Origin: Dyella_B humi
GTDB taxonomy: Bacteria; Pseudomonadota; Gammaproteobacteria; Xanthomonadales; Rhodanobacteraceae
DNA: 64,000 nucleotides
Direction of reading: 5' to 3'
NCBI RefSeq assembly: GCF_044904605.1
Contig: NZ_JADIKI010000022.1
Coordinates: 682,001-746,000, forward strand
The position numbers and the translations under genes are program-made. Below the pieces are notes generated by a model. That model did no database searches. It was not told the DNA's origin and saw only the letters and a program-made list of their open reading frames with translations. Below, piece by piece: positions 51,887 through 61,365 of the stretch. Position 1 is the first letter of the stretch. Every line of letters starts with the position of its first letter.

Positions 51887-52359
51887 GAGCGATCCTCCGG
51901 GTCGACGGAAAAAGTCATTGGTTGTTCAACTGAATGGCGAGGGGAAGCGTGGTGAAGCTGCGCTACGAACAGCGCGCGCTGTCCTTCCGGAACAGCCGCG
52001 TCCGGTTTTTGTTCCCGAGTGCTTTCGAAGTGGCTCTTGCGCTGATATTCCCGAAGGGTCACGGCTGCTCCGCTTGGTGTGACGATCCTGGTGCACGGGC
52101 GACAATCGGTATTGCGCGGGCGACACGATGGATGCGCATGCACACTGTCGACGCTAACTTGCAACGGGATATGTCAAGGGCAGGGCAACTGGATGTAACC
52201 AGGATGTTTGGTGGGGCATGTGCTCAGCGCGAAAGAGCTCTCTATCGGGAGCCTATTTAATCCCGGAATGACGGTATCGCGAGCGTGCGTTTCATGGCGA
52301 GATTCAGCTCGCTTTGCGCCGTGTACCACTCTTTTGGCAGCGTTGCCTTTCTTCGACAA
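51887..52359. other. Intergenic, no gene seen
   Basis: About 470 bp between two minus-strand genes. It should contain the promoter of the 66-residue gene. Open frames here lack ribosome sites and family resemblance. Confidence 0.5.
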
Positions 52360-52746
52360 CTACGCGTGTATCTTCCTGGTTTCAGCAATGCCGAAGCGGG
52401 CCGCGCAGCGCTCCAGTGCCCGGAGCAGATCGCTCTTGCCGTAGGGCTTGCGCAGCACGGTCATGTCTTTCATGCATGAGGATTCGAGCGTATCCCAGTC
52501 ACCGGAGGCGAGTACGCAATGGCCATTGGGCAACTGCCGTTGCATTTCCTGCGCTACTTCCACGTTGGAGGGCCGATGACCGGGATGCACATCCACCATC
52601 ACCACGTCGATATTCGGATGCATGCGAGAAAGACGCAGCGCATCGTGCACGCACAAGGCCTGGTAAACCACATGGCCTGCGTTCTTCAGCGCCTGCTGCA
52701 GAAGTTCTCTGGTATCCGGATTGTCTTCGACGACGAGCACGTGCAT
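52360..52746 (-). CDS. Single-domain response regulator
   Basis: A 128-residue receiver domain with no output domain. D52 is the phosphorylation site (VVMVDVHPG), with acidic pocket E7-D8 (VVEDNPD) and the conserved lysine in LRKPYGK. I start at ATG 52746 because ACGGAGATATCA stands directly upstream; an in-frame upstream ATG adds eight residues without a site. No kinase is adjacent. Such proteins shuttle phosphate in relays or control motor or cyclase proteins. Confidence 0.92.
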   Translation of the reverse strand: MHVLVVEDNPDTRELLQQALKNAGHVVYQALCVHDALRLSRMHPNIDVVMVDVHPGHRPSNVEVAQEMQRQLPNGHCVLASGDWDTLESSCMKDMTVLRKPYGKSDLLRALERCAARFGIAETRKIHA

Positions 52747-52770
52747 TGATATCTCCGTTATGCACGGCAT

Positions 52771-53328
52771 CCTGTTTTCCCCGTCTATGCATCTTTCACG
52801 CGTGTGGTGACTCGAGCGTGAAGGAAAAATGTCGTCTGCGTGTCAGTCTCGTTCACTTGCCGCCTTGAGCGTGGCTGATGAAAGAGGTTTTGCGAGCTAA
52901 ATCGCGACTATGGCGATCAGATTGAAGCACCAGAACGCATCATTAATGGCGAGCATGGCCGCTTGTCCGTTCACGAGTTGGTTCATTGCGATGTAGATCG
53001 ATCTATCCAGCGATCCAGAACTGCTGGAATCGGTTCAACTATTCTGTGGTAGTGCGCGCATCAGTATGCGTGGAGGTTTGCGTTACGTGTGCGTGTTTGG
53101 TTGCATGTTCTTGCGATGAGCATGCGTGCCATAGATGAAAACGTGTGCGAGGTCGCCCGCGATCCCAAAGGAGAGAGGAAACGTGACGGCATGTAGCAAG
53201 CAAAGCGAATGACCAAAATCAGGCATGTCGCCATCACGGCGATCTAATCTTCACCCCATCAGAACCGCCTATATCGCATCGTCTGCGCTTAAATCGACAT
53301 CCCCGCTGAGCGAAGAGGCGACTTCCGC
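52771..53328. other. Intergenic region with an MFS remnant
   Basis: Apart from the remnant at 52897-53018 and the metallothionein-like start at 53329, no gene is seen here. Confidence 0.5.
52897..53018 (-). pseudogene. C-terminal remnant of a DHA2-type MFS transporter
   Basis: The minus strand encodes AMNQLVNGQAAMLAINDAFW then CFNLIAIVAI and a stop at 52897-52899. This resembles the last loop and helix of EmrB-type transporters (NQLV...QAAMLAYxDAFW). No upstream transporter sequence in frame remains, so it is a ~40-codon relic. Confidence 0.5.
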
Positions 53329-53490
53329 ATGCAGATCGATCACAAATGCGCATACGGGCCTTGCCAATGCAAAGTGCCGGAGGCAGGGCAGTATTGCGGC
53401 GATTATTGTAGTCAGGCCGACAAGCTGCGCGCGGAAGGCAAGCAATGCAGTTGCGGGCATGAAGAATGCAAAGCGGCGCAAGGCATCTGA
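53329..53490 (+). CDS. Small metallothionein-like protein
   Basis: A 53-residue protein with eight cysteines (7, 12, 14, 23, 27, 40, 42, 47) and histidines 5 and 44: CAYGPCQC, YCGDYC, CSCGHEEC. The spacing is like bacterial metallothioneins of the SmtA/PmtA type, which bind zinc, cadmium or copper through Cys and His clusters in the cytoplasm. AGAGG stands 10 bp before the ATG. The stop is 29 bp before the transketolase start, so the two may share a transcript. It is shorter than many length cut-offs and easily missed. Confidence 0.8.
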   Translation: MQIDHKCAYGPCQCKVPEAGQYCGDYCSQADKLRAEGKQCSCGHEECKAAQGI

Positions 53491-53519
53491 TTCGCATCTC
53501 CACTTCTCAGCATCCCGGC

Positions 53520-55565
53520 ATGTCTGCTCAGCTCGATCAGCAATGCATCGATACGCTACGTTTTCTCGCCGTCGACATGGTGCAGAAGGCCGACAGCGGT
53601 CATCCAGGCTTGCCGCTGGGTGCGGCACCCATGGCGTACGTGCTGTGGGATCGCTATCTCAAGCACAATCCCCGCAACCCGCTGTGGCCTGACCGCGATC
53701 GCTTCGTGCTTTCGGCCGGGCACGGTTCCGCACTGCTTTACGCACTGTTGTTTCTGGCCGGTTATGCGCTGACGTTGGACGACATCAAGCAGTTCCGCCA
53801 ATGGGGCAGCAAGACACCGGGGCATCCGGAGCGCGGGCATACGCCGGGCGTTGAAGTGACTACCGGGCCGCTGGGACAAGGTTTCGCCAATGGGGTGGGC
53901 ATGGCGATTGCGGAAGCGCATCTCGCCGCGCGCTATAACCGTGATGGATACACGATCATCGATCATCACACGTATGTGTTGGCCAGCGACGGTGATCTGA
54001 TGGAAGGTGTGGCGTCCGAAGCGGCATCGCTGGCAGGGCACTTGAAGTTGGGCAAGCTGATCTGCCTCTACGACGACAATCGCGTCACACTGGCCGGCAG
54101 CACGGACGTGACGTTTTCCGAGCATCGCGTCCAGCGCTTTCAGGCGTACGGCTGGCACACCGCGACAGTGGAAGACGGCAACGATCTGGCCGCCATCGAT
54201 ATGGCGCTGAGCCAGGCACGATTGGAAGTGGCGCGTCCGTCGTTGATCCGCGTGCGCACTCACATTGGTTTCGGTTCGCCAGAGCAGGACAGCTACAAGG
54301 CGCATGGTTCGCCGCTGGGTGAGGAAAACGTGCGCAAGACCAAGGAAAAGCTTGGCTGGCCGGTGGAGCCGGCTTTCCTGGTGCCGGATGACGTGGTCTC
54401 GCACATGCGCAAGAACGGCACAGCAGGGCACGATCGGGAAATCGCGTGGACGCAGCTAATGACGGAGTACCAGAACCATTACCCGGATCTTTTCCAGGAA
54501 CTTGAAACGCGCCTGCGCGGCGAATTGCCGGAAGGATGGGATGCGGACGTACCGTTTTTCGAGCCCGACGAGAAAGGACTCGCTACGCGCGAATCCTCGG
54601 GCAAGGTGATGAACGCGCTGGCGCCTAGGCTGCCCGCGTTGGTGGGCGGTTCGGCCGATCTGGATCCTTCCACCAAGACAGCCCTGAGCAAGTTTGGCGA
54701 TTTCCAGCCGCCGCGCACGGGCGAGCCAGGCGAACGCGATCCAGCTGTAGAACACGGCGACTACACCGGCCGCAACATCCACTTCGGCGTGCGCGAACAC
54801 GCGATGGGTTCAATCGTCAACGGCTTGGCGGCGCATGGCGGCTTCATTCCCTACGGCGCCACTTTCCTGGTGTTTTCCGATTACATGCGTCCGCCGATCC
54901 GCTTGGCTGCGCTGACGGGCCTGCACGTGGTGCATGTGTTCACGCACGACAGCATTGCGCTGGGTGAAGACGGGCCTACGCATCAGCCTGTGGAACACCT
55001 CGCCAACTTGCGCGCGATACCGAATGCGGTGCTGATCCGTCCAGCAGATGCCAACGAAACCGCCGTAGCGTGGAAAGTCGCGGTGGAAACGCGCGACCGT
55101 CCCGTGCTGTTGGCGCTGAGTCGGCAGAAACTGCCGACGCTCGATCGTCAACGCTACGCCTCGGCCGAAGGGTTGCGACAGGGCGCCTATGTGCTGGCGG
55201 ATGCGCCGGACGGCAAGCCTTCGCTGATCCTGATCGCTACCGGCTCTGAAGTGCCGTTGATCGTAGAGGCGGCCAGGCGGCTGGGCGAGGAGGGCATTGC
55301 CGTGCGCAGCGTATCGATGCCTAGCCATGAGCTGTTCGAAGCCTTGCCGCAGAGCGAGCGCGACAAGGTATTGCCCCCATCGATCGGCACACGCCTGGCG
55401 GTGGAAATGGGCGTTTCCCAAGGTTGGGAGAAATACATCGGCCCACATGGCGCCATGCTGGGTGTGAACCGTTTCGGTGCATCCGCCCCCGGCGAAACGG
55501 TGGTGCGCCAATATGGGTTTACGGTCGAGCGGGTGTGCGCAGCAGCACGTGCGTTACTGGCTTGA
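53520..55565 (+). CDS. tkt: Transketolase
   Basis: A 681-residue thiamine-diphosphate enzyme of the pentose phosphate pathway, moving two-carbon units between sugar phosphates in the cytoplasm. Marks: MVQKADSGHPGLPLGAAPMA, LSAGHGSALLYALLFL, TGPLGQGFANGVGMA, the ThDP motif SDGDLMEGVASEA ... YDDNRVTLAG, and the transketolase signature GEDGPTHQPVEHLA. The start is ATG 53520 (MSAQLDQQCIDTLRF); it has no strong ribosome site, so upstream coupling with the metallothionein-like gene is possible. Confidence 0.97.
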   Translation: MSAQLDQQCIDTLRFLAVDMVQKADSGHPGLPLGAAPMAYVLWDRYLKHNPRNPLWPDRDRFVLSAGHGSALLYALLFLAGYALTLDDIKQFRQWGSKTPGHPERGHTPGVEVTTGPLGQGFANGVGMAIAEAHLAARYNRDGYTIIDHHTYVLASDGDLMEGVASEAASLAGHLKLGKLICLYDDNRVTLAGSTDVTFSEHRVQRFQAYGWHTATVEDGNDLAAIDMALSQARLEVARPSLIRVRTHIGFGSPEQDSYKAHGSPLGEENVRKTKEKLGWPVEPAFLVPDDVVSHMRKNGTAGHDREIAWTQLMTEYQNHYPDLFQELETRLRGELPEGWDADVPFFEPDEKGLATRESSGKVMNALAPRLPALVGGSADLDPSTKTALSKFGDFQPPRTGEPGERDPAVEHGDYTGRNIHFGVREHAMGSIVNGLAAHGGFIPYGATFLVFSDYMRPPIRLAALTGLHVVHVFTHDSIALGEDGPTHQPVEHLANLRAIPNAVLIRPADANETAVAWKVAVETRDRPVLLALSRQKLPTLDRQRYASAEGLRQGAYVLADAPDGKPSLILIATGSEVPLIVEAARRLGEEGIAVRSVSMPSHELFEALPQSERDKVLPPSIGTRLAVEMGVSQGWEKYIGPHGAMLGVNRFGASAPGETVVRQYGFTVERVCAAARALLA

Positions 55566-55673
55566 TCGGCGGGAGGGAGGAACAGCGCGATGCGTATCCG
55601 TTCAGTTAAAACGCTGCCTGGGAGGGTCTACGAGGCGATTTGTCAGCGTCCATTCGGTTTTTACAACGATACG

Positions 55674-55702
55674 TTGACAATTACTCCACAAAGCCTTGCA
55701 TA
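55674..55702 (+). promoter_or_regulatory. Putative promoter of the small lipoprotein gene
   Basis: A perfect TTGACA at 55674-55679 and TGCATA 17 bp later (55697-55702), about 135 bp before the lipoprotein ATG. Confidence 0.4.
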
Positions 55703-55836
55703 CAAGGGGGTCAAGGTGAGGCTTGTAGTCGTTAAATAGAGATGTACGGCTAAACCGTAGGGAATGCGTTCCCGAGGGCGATCACGGCTCAATCGGCCAC
55801 GACGCGAAAAATCACATGTCACGTCAGGAGAAAATC

Positions 55837-56079
55837 ATGAATCGCACGGCACTTGGTATCGCAGTTGCCTGTATCGGCTTGGCTATTGGCGGATGCAGCA
55901 ACCCCAATAGCAACTCAAGCGGCGGTGCCCCCAGCAGTCCGGCCACAGCGCCAGCGCCGGCCGCACCTGCCGCGCCCGCCACGGCACCTGCGCCTTCGCA
56001 CAGCGCCATGTCACCGATGACGCCGCCGGCCAGCAGCACTGCGCAGATGCCAGCCTCGACGTCGACCGCCGGGCACTAA
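55837..56079 (+). CDS. Small lipoprotein with an Ala/Pro/Ser-rich tail
   Basis: An 80-residue predicted lipoprotein. The signal helix ends in lipobox IGGC, giving an N-terminal cysteine; the rest is low-complexity Ala-Pro-Ser-Thr (SPATAPAPAAPAAPATAPAP), likely a flexible tether in the envelope. AGGAG lies 7 bp before ATG 55837. The function is unknown. A long GC hairpin lies after the stop. Confidence 0.8.
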   Translation: MNRTALGIAVACIGLAIGGCSNPNSNSSGGAPSSPATAPAPAAPAAPATAPAPSHSAMSPMTPPASSTAQMPASTSTAGH

Positions 56080-56105
56080 GCTACTAGCGAAGATCGCGTC
56101 TCGGG

Positions 56106-56140
56106 CCGTCCGCTTCCTCTCGCGTAGAGGGAGCGGACGG
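56106..56140 (+). terminator. Strong hairpin after the lipoprotein gene
   Basis: CCGTCCGCTTCCTCT pairs with AGAGGGAGCGGACGG around CGCGT (15 pairs, one mismatch or wobble). No long T run follows. A second hairpin, GAGGCCGC...GCGGCCTC with inner GGAAGC/GCTTCC, lies at 56173-56209. Confidence 0.6.
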
Positions 56141-56440
56141 TGTGCGTGTTCCTGCGATTCACCGAATAAGATGAGGCCGCAGGAAGCGTCCATGGCTTCC
56201 CGCGGCCTCCGTCCACGGCTCTTTATCGCGCTGACTGCTCATTAGCGGTACATCGCAGCGCACGAAGCGTGCGCCATTGTACGTAACCGGTCCGGCTGCA
56301 TGGGGTGATGGCAGTCATCATTTGCGTGAACTTGTCGCCGAAGTTCGCAGTTCGCGCACGCCAGAAAATTTTACGTCTTTTCCGCGGTGCATGAATGGCG
56401 GTGTGTTTACCATCGGCGCTTGAACGCGGGGAGGTGGCTC

Positions 56441-56902
56441 ATGAACGCGGGTGACGATATCAGCATTCTCAATGGCCTGATCGGTGCGACGCTGGACAGC
56501 GCCAGGCATTATCAAAGAGTGGCGAGCAATATCGGCAACCCACGTATTCGCGCCTTGTTCGAACATCTGTCGACGCAGCGCAAGCAGATCGCTCAGACAT
56601 TGCAGGAGCAGTTGGCGGCGGTTGAAGGGATGCCGGCCGCGCATGCCTCGCGCGTGTTCGGCAACCTTCGTCATGCGATGAACTATGGCTACACCGCGCT
56701 GATTGATGAAGTGGAACGGGGCGAGGAGCACGTCAAGGCGAAATACGAGTGCGCCCTCGAGAATGAACGGCTTTCTGGGCTGTCGCGCACGGTGGTGGAG
56801 AACGCCTACGCGTCGGTGTGCGAAGGCTGTGCCGAGACGCATGCGCTCAAACGCTATCCGAACGCGGAGCAGCGCCACAGCGAGCGGCTCGAGCAGTGGT
56901 GA
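56441..56902 (+). CDS. DUF2383-like (PA2169 family) four-helix-bundle protein
   Basis: A 153-residue all-helical cytoplasmic protein that fits the PA2169/DUF2383 ferritin-like bundle: DDISILNGLIGATLDSARHY, IRALFEHLSTQRKQIAQTLQ, ALIDEVERGEEHVKAKYECA and LSRTVVENAYASVCEGCAET. The metal-ligand pattern is not clear enough to claim a diiron site. ATG 56441 has GGGGAGG 6 bp upstream; the frame is open upstream but without a site. Relatives are often stress-induced. Confidence 0.8.
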   Translation: MNAGDDISILNGLIGATLDSARHYQRVASNIGNPRIRALFEHLSTQRKQIAQTLQEQLAAVEGMPAAHASRVFGNLRHAMNYGYTALIDEVERGEEHVKAKYECALENERLSGLSRTVVENAYASVCEGCAETHALKRYPNAEQRHSERLEQW

Positions 56903-57322
56903 GCAGTCAGCGGTAGGGCGGTGTCTGGGGCGTAGGCGGTCGCGCATCCTGATGCTGCGTGGCGCGACAGGAGTGAATTTGAAACCAGCCTAGTCATGTA
57001 TGAGTCGGTCGCGCGTGAATCGTGCACAACATTTCAGTCATCTCGCTCAGTCGAGCAGAAAACTTCCCCGGACACAAAAGGGCCTTCGCCAGAATGGTGA
57101 TGAGGCAAGCCCATGCGTTGGCCCAAAATGTGCTAGTGGCTGATGCTCGCGAATGCATACGTTTTGTTGATAAATAAAGCAGCTTATCTTGACCTCGCTT
57201 TCACATTGCTCACTCCGGTTTTAGCTATCGTCCACGTTACGCGTACATATTCACTATCCATTGGGCCGCTGCCGAATACGTTCAACGGATCGCCGAATCG
57301 GCATTGATCGGGTGGGGATGGC
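56903..57322. other. Intergenic, no gene seen
   Basis: About 420 bp, AT-richer than its surroundings, between the helical-bundle gene and a response regulator. It must hold the regulator's promoter, but no convincing sites are seen. GGGTGGGGATGG precedes the ATG at 57323. Confidence 0.5.
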
Positions 57323-57673
57323 ATGAAGACTGTTCTGCTCGTTGACGACAACCGGGATGTACTCGAGGTGACCGCGTACATGCTCGAGGATGCAGGCTAC
57401 GAAGTAGTGGCCGCGAACAGTTCCGAGCAAGCCTTGCAAGTCGCTTCCATACGTCCGGACATCGGTGTCGTAGTGACCGACCTCAACCTGAAGCAAGGCA
57501 TGAGCGGCATCGAAATGGGTGTGGCGATGCACGAGGAAGGGCTCATATGCCCCATGATCGTGATGTCCGGCGACAGCGAGCCGCCTGAGAAGAGCCTGCA
57601 ATCGTGGATGAAATATCTGCCCAAGCCTTTTGACCGCAAGACCTTGCTGGCCGCCATCACCGAGCACGCATAA
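57323..57673 (+). CDS. Single-domain response regulator
   Basis: A 116-residue receiver domain only. D53 is the phospho-acceptor (VVVTDLNLK), D8-D9 the acidic pocket (LLVDDNRD), with a T/S in IVMSGDSE and the lysine in LPKPFDRK. It stands 122 bp before the hybrid histidine kinase gene on the same strand, so that kinase is a likely phosphodonor. Confidence 0.94.
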   Translation: MKTVLLVDDNRDVLEVTAYMLEDAGYEVVAANSSEQALQVASIRPDIGVVVTDLNLKQGMSGIEMGVAMHEEGLICPMIVMSGDSEPPEKSLQSWMKYLPKPFDRKTLLAAITEHA

Positions 57674-57795
57674 GCACCATTCCATCGTTGCTGGTGTAGA
57701 TACATCGGCTGGCCGGCATATTGTCGTAACGATCGGGATCAAGCGCAGGGAAGCCAGCCTGCAACCCGGTGTGAGTTTGACCAAAGGCTTATCGT

Positions 57796-59658
57796 ATGGA
57801 ACACGAATCCGCACAGGCGCGTATTCGGCTGGGGCTCATCGGCGCATTCGTGTTGTTGCTTTGCGTGTGCACGTTGGTGATCGTCGCGGCGCTCTCCAGC
57901 ACGGGGGCCGATCGACTGGTCGAGCATTCCATGCAGGTCAGGCAGACCCTCGAGCAACTCCTGGGTACCGTGCAGGAAGCCGAGGCCGAGCAGAGCGGCT
58001 ATCTGCTGACCGGTGACGACAGCTACATCGAGACGGTCCACAAGGCAAAGACGCAACTGCCCGTGCTGGAAGGGCAACTGCGCCAGCTCACCGAAAAAAG
58101 CATGGCGCACCAGAAACAGCTCGATGCGCTTTATCCGCTCATCGAGGCGAAGATGGACGAGCTCTCCAGCACCATCCGGCAGCGGCAGGATGGTCATCGC
58201 GGCGCCGCGATGTCGCTGGTGAAGACCAACCTGGGGCGCAATCGGATGAGCCGCATTCGCGATCTGGCTGCCGATTTCGATCGCACCGAGCTGGACATGC
58301 TGCACGATCGCAGCTCGGCGGCCACCATGCATCGCTCGTTTCTTACCACGGCCACGATTGTGTTGATGTTGTTTGCGGCAGCGCTGGGGCTGGTCATCGT
58401 GATGAAGGCACGTCGCTACGCCAACGACATGCGCGAGAAAAACCAGGTGCTGCGCGAGGAAATCAGGCAGCGCGAAGCCGCCGAGCTGCAATTGCGCCAG
58501 GCGCAGAAAATGGAAGCGCTTGGCCAGCTCACCGGTGGAGTGGCGCACGATTTCAACAATATGCTGGCCATCATCGTCGGCAACCTGGAAATGGTGATCA
58601 AGCGTCTGCCGGAAAGCGAAGGCCGTTGCCGCGTGCTCGCCAACAACGCCTTGACCGGCGCGCAGCGCGCGGCGGAGCTGACCAAGCGACTGCTTGCCTT
58701 CTCTCGTCAACAGCCTCTGCAGCCCAAGTCGGTTGATGTCAACCAGTGTGTGCACGATGTCTCGGTAATGTTGCGTCGTTCTCTGGGCGAGAACGTCCAG
58801 ATCGAAACCGCGCAGGGCGGTGACCTGTGGCGCGCCTTCGTCGATCGGCCGCAACTGGAAAGCGCCATCCTCAACCTGGCGGTGAACGCGCGCGATGCCA
58901 TGAACGGCATGGGCAAGCTCACCATCGAAACGGCCAACGTGTTCCTCGACCATACGTACACCGATGCGCACGACGATGTCACGCCCGGCCAGTACGTCAT
59001 TGTCGGTGTCACCGACACCGGTTGCGGCATGTCGGAGGACGTGATGAACCGGGCGTTCGATCCGTTCTTCACGACTAAGGAAGTGGGGCAGGGCACTGGT
59101 CTGGGGCTGAGCCAGGTGCATGGGTTCGCCAGGCAATCGCAGGGGCACGTCAAGATCTACAGCGAACCCGGCGTGGGCACCACGGTAAAGCTCTATCTAC
59201 CGAGGGATACCTCCAACCATGAAGAAAAACCGAAGGTGACCTGCGCCGCGGACGCCGCCTGTGTGCCGGAACGCAAGGTGCTGGTGGTGGAGGACGACGC
59301 CGACGTGCGGGAGTTCGTCGTTTCCGTTCTGCAGGATCTGGGTTACGAGGCGATTGCCGCCGAGAACGCCGAGTCGGCGCGGAGGCTTCTGGACAGCGAT
59401 CGTAGGATCAACGTGATGCTCACCGACGTCGTCATGCCCGGCGCCAACGGAAGGCAGCTTTACGACGACGTCCGCGATGCGCGGCCCGATCTTCCCGTGC
59501 TATTCATGACCGGGTATTCGCGCAACGCTATTGTGCACAACGGTGTGCTGGATGCAGGCGTACGGCTTATTACTAAGCCCTTCACCGTGGATGAACTCTC
59601 GCGCGAACTGCGCGCGGCAATCGTGGCGAACGAAGTGAGCGCGCTCACGAACTCATGA
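57796..59658 (+). CDS. CHASE3 hybrid sensor histidine kinase
   Basis: A 620-residue inner-membrane kinase. Helix 1 (about 11-33) and helix 2 (about 183-204) flank a periplasmic CHASE3-type helical domain (EAEAEQSGYLLTGDDSYIET). A coiled coil leads to HisKA with phospho-acceptor H251 in GGVAHDFNN, then HATPase with NLAVNARDAMNG, VTDTGCGM and GTGLGLSQVHGFA, and a C-terminal receiver with D544 in MLTDVVMPG. The phosphate so passes His-Asp within the chain, perhaps onward to the small regulators at 57323 or 60703. The periplasmic ligand is unknown. Confidence 0.95.
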   Translation: MEHESAQARIRLGLIGAFVLLLCVCTLVIVAALSSTGADRLVEHSMQVRQTLEQLLGTVQEAEAEQSGYLLTGDDSYIETVHKAKTQLPVLEGQLRQLTEKSMAHQKQLDALYPLIEAKMDELSSTIRQRQDGHRGAAMSLVKTNLGRNRMSRIRDLAADFDRTELDMLHDRSSAATMHRSFLTTATIVLMLFAAALGLVIVMKARRYANDMREKNQVLREEIRQREAAELQLRQAQKMEALGQLTGGVAHDFNNMLAIIVGNLEMVIKRLPESEGRCRVLANNALTGAQRAAELTKRLLAFSRQQPLQPKSVDVNQCVHDVSVMLRRSLGENVQIETAQGGDLWRAFVDRPQLESAILNLAVNARDAMNGMGKLTIETANVFLDHTYTDAHDDVTPGQYVIVGVTDTGCGMSEDVMNRAFDPFFTTKEVGQGTGLGLSQVHGFARQSQGHVKIYSEPGVGTTVKLYLPRDTSNHEEKPKVTCAADAACVPERKVLVVEDDADVREFVVSVLQDLGYEAIAAENAESARRLLDSDRRINVMLTDVVMPGANGRQLYDDVRDARPDLPVLFMTGYSRNAIVHNGVLDAGVRLITKPFTVDELSRELRAAIVANEVSALTNS

Positions 59659-59693
59659 CCCTTGCCTTGCGTGATCATTGATTCCGGGCGTGT

Positions 59694-59792
59694 AGGTTGG
59701 TGGTGAGCCCCTGACCTGATATGGGGTGAGCCACAAACCTGTGGCCTGCGTGGAAACGTTGGGGTTCACATACGCTCACCCCCAGCCTACGC
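59694..59792. repeat. Repeat family D, array
   Basis: GTAGGTTGGTGGTGAGCCCC and, inverted, GGGGTTCACATACGCTCACC ending CCAGCCTACG, with an inner CACAAACCTGTGG hairpin, between the kinase and a minus-strand small gene. Confidence 0.7.
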
Positions 59793-59848
59793 GCTCCGAA
59801 TCGACGGCCGTGAAAAATTGCCCTCTCTCCCTACTATGAGAGGAAGAG

Positions 59849-60052
59849 CTAGTTGTCCCGCCAGGACGCTCTCTCAGTCCTCTTGAACTGCGCCGCTTCC
59901 TTTTTCTTGGCCTTGCTCGACGTGCCGTTGCGGCGCTGCCGTTCGTGATCCAAGGGTGCGATGCGTTCCTGTTCGAACAGGCCGATCTTGCGCTTGCGCA
60001 TGGCGATGGTGGCGTTGCGGATGCTCATGGGGATTATCAACGTCGGAGTCAT
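59849..60052 (-). CDS. Small basic protein of unknown function
   Basis: A candidate gene of 67 residues, rich in Arg, Lys and Gln (MRKRKIGLFEQERIAPLDHE, SSKAKKKEAAQFKRT). ATG 60052 has GAAGGTG about 8 bp upstream; ATG 60028 (MSIRNATIAMRK) is an alternative without a site. It has no cysteines or membrane helix and could bind nucleic acid, which is only inferred from charge. I do not recognise the family. Confidence 0.45.
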   Translation of the reverse strand: MTPTLIIPMSIRNATIAMRKRKIGLFEQERIAPLDHERQRRNGTSSKAKKKEAAQFKRTERASWRDN

Positions 60053-60103
60053 GCGGTGCACCTTCGCAAAAGGTGCTTGAAAAGAACGCGCACGAGGCGT
60101 CAA

Positions 60104-60702
60104 CGGTTTTCTTCACGGGAGTTCGCCGCGAGACGCCCCGCTTACTGCGATGCTCACGTTTCTTTCGCGACAAGGATGATTGCGCGATATGTCAGTTCCA
60201 TGAAACACAGTTTGCGCGCATCTGTTGATGCGCGGCTTGAGTGCTATCCGCGAAACGCACAGGCTGACATGCAAGCAAATGCGTCTGCCGCGCCGCTGTC
60301 CAGAGAAAGTTTGACGCATCCACATCATCGCGACCGCGCGAATTGGCAGCACTCACGTCGCTTACCTATTTTTCCGCCAAGCGCAGAAAGTCATCGCGTG
60401 CAAATTCCTTCTTTGCCTGATGTTGTGACGCATTTCTCATTTACAAAGCAATGTCCCAACATGACGCTGTTATGGCACTTTTTGATTGGCCCAATCGGAT
60501 AAGTCGGACTAGACTACGGCCTCGTCACACGGCTGTGAAAAATTTCATAAGGATCATTGTCGAACATCGCAAATTCGACGGCTTGACTTGGCAAGAAATT
60601 TCGCTGAGGAAGCCACCATTCGATCTGTATTTTTGATGCAAAGTGTTTCGTGCCGTGATGTCCGCTACGAGGCCACGTGCGAAGCCAGTGGAGCAGGCGT
60701 GA
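60104..60702. other. Intergenic, no confident gene
   Basis: About 600 bp of lower GC content before the LuxR-type regulator. It probably holds that gene's promoter. A 61-codon frame at 60451-60636 lacks a good ribosome site and is not called. Confidence 0.5.
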
Positions 60703-61365
60703 GTGCGGATCGTTACAGCGGATGATCATGAAGTAGTGCGTATCGGCCTGCGCACTTTGTTGCAGCATGGCAGTGAAGGCTACGAGGTGGTGGGCGAAGC
60801 GGCGAACGGGAACGAGCTTCTCGGCGTGCTCGCACGTACCACTTGCGATGTGGTGATCGTCGACTTCCTGATGCAGGATGTCGGCGAGCCTCTGGATGGC
60901 GTGCTGCTGCTGCGCGAATTGCGTCGGCGTCACCCGAAACTGCGTATCGTGGTGCTGACGATGCTGCGCAATCCGGCCATCGTCAGAACCATGTACCAGG
61001 AAGGCGTGGACGCCGTGGTGGAAAAAGCCGGCATGGTCGATGAGTTGCTGGTTGCGCTGCGTACCGTGCGCGCCGGGCGCAGCTACGTGCCTCGGCATTT
61101 TCAGGAGCGGCTGGCCGATGGACACGACTTCGCCACCGACAAGCGGACCGATCGCGGCGATGCCAAGCCGATTCTCTCCGCGCGAGAGGCGGAAGTGGTG
61201 CGCATGTTCGTGCAAGGGCGCAGCCTTACCGAAATTGCCGCCCGCACGCATCGAAGTATCAAGACCATCAGTCGCCAGAAGCGCAGCGCCATGCTCAAGC
61301 TGGGCATCGACAACGACAGCCAGCTGTTCGAGTATGCGCGCCTGCATGGCTTGTATGGCGAATAG
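60703..61365 (+). CDS. LuxR/NarL-type response regulator
   Basis: A 220-residue regulator with a receiver domain (phospho-acceptor D54 in VVIVDFLMQD; acidic pocket D7-D8; lysine in VVEKAG) and a C-terminal helix-turn-helix (LSAREAEVVRMFVQGRSLTE, THRSIKTISRQKRSAMLKLG). The order and the RCSB-like spacing (SIKTISRQKRSAM) place it near RcsB-type regulators. Start GTG 60703 has GGAG about 9 bp upstream. No cognate kinase is fused; the hybrid kinase at 57796 is a candidate partner. Confidence 0.94.
   Translation: MRIVTADDHEVVRIGLRTLLQHGSEGYEVVGEAANGNELLGVLARTTCDVVIVDFLMQDVGEPLDGVLLLRELRRRHPKLRIVVLTMLRNPAIVRTMYQEGVDAVVEKAGMVDELLVALRTVRAGRSYVPRHFQERLADGHDFATDKRTDRGDAKPILSAREAEVVRMFVQGRSLTEIAARTHRSIKTISRQKRSAMLKLGIDNDSQLFEYARLHGLYGE

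Noticed and set aside
60463..60495. A possible sigma-54 promoter (TGGCAC in this stretch)
   Set aside because: The expected GC of the -12 element is absent at the correct spacing.
60451..60636. A 61-codon plus-strand frame before the LuxR-type regulator
   Set aside because: No convincing ribosome site and no similarity; the AT-rich stretch is more likely promoter DNA.
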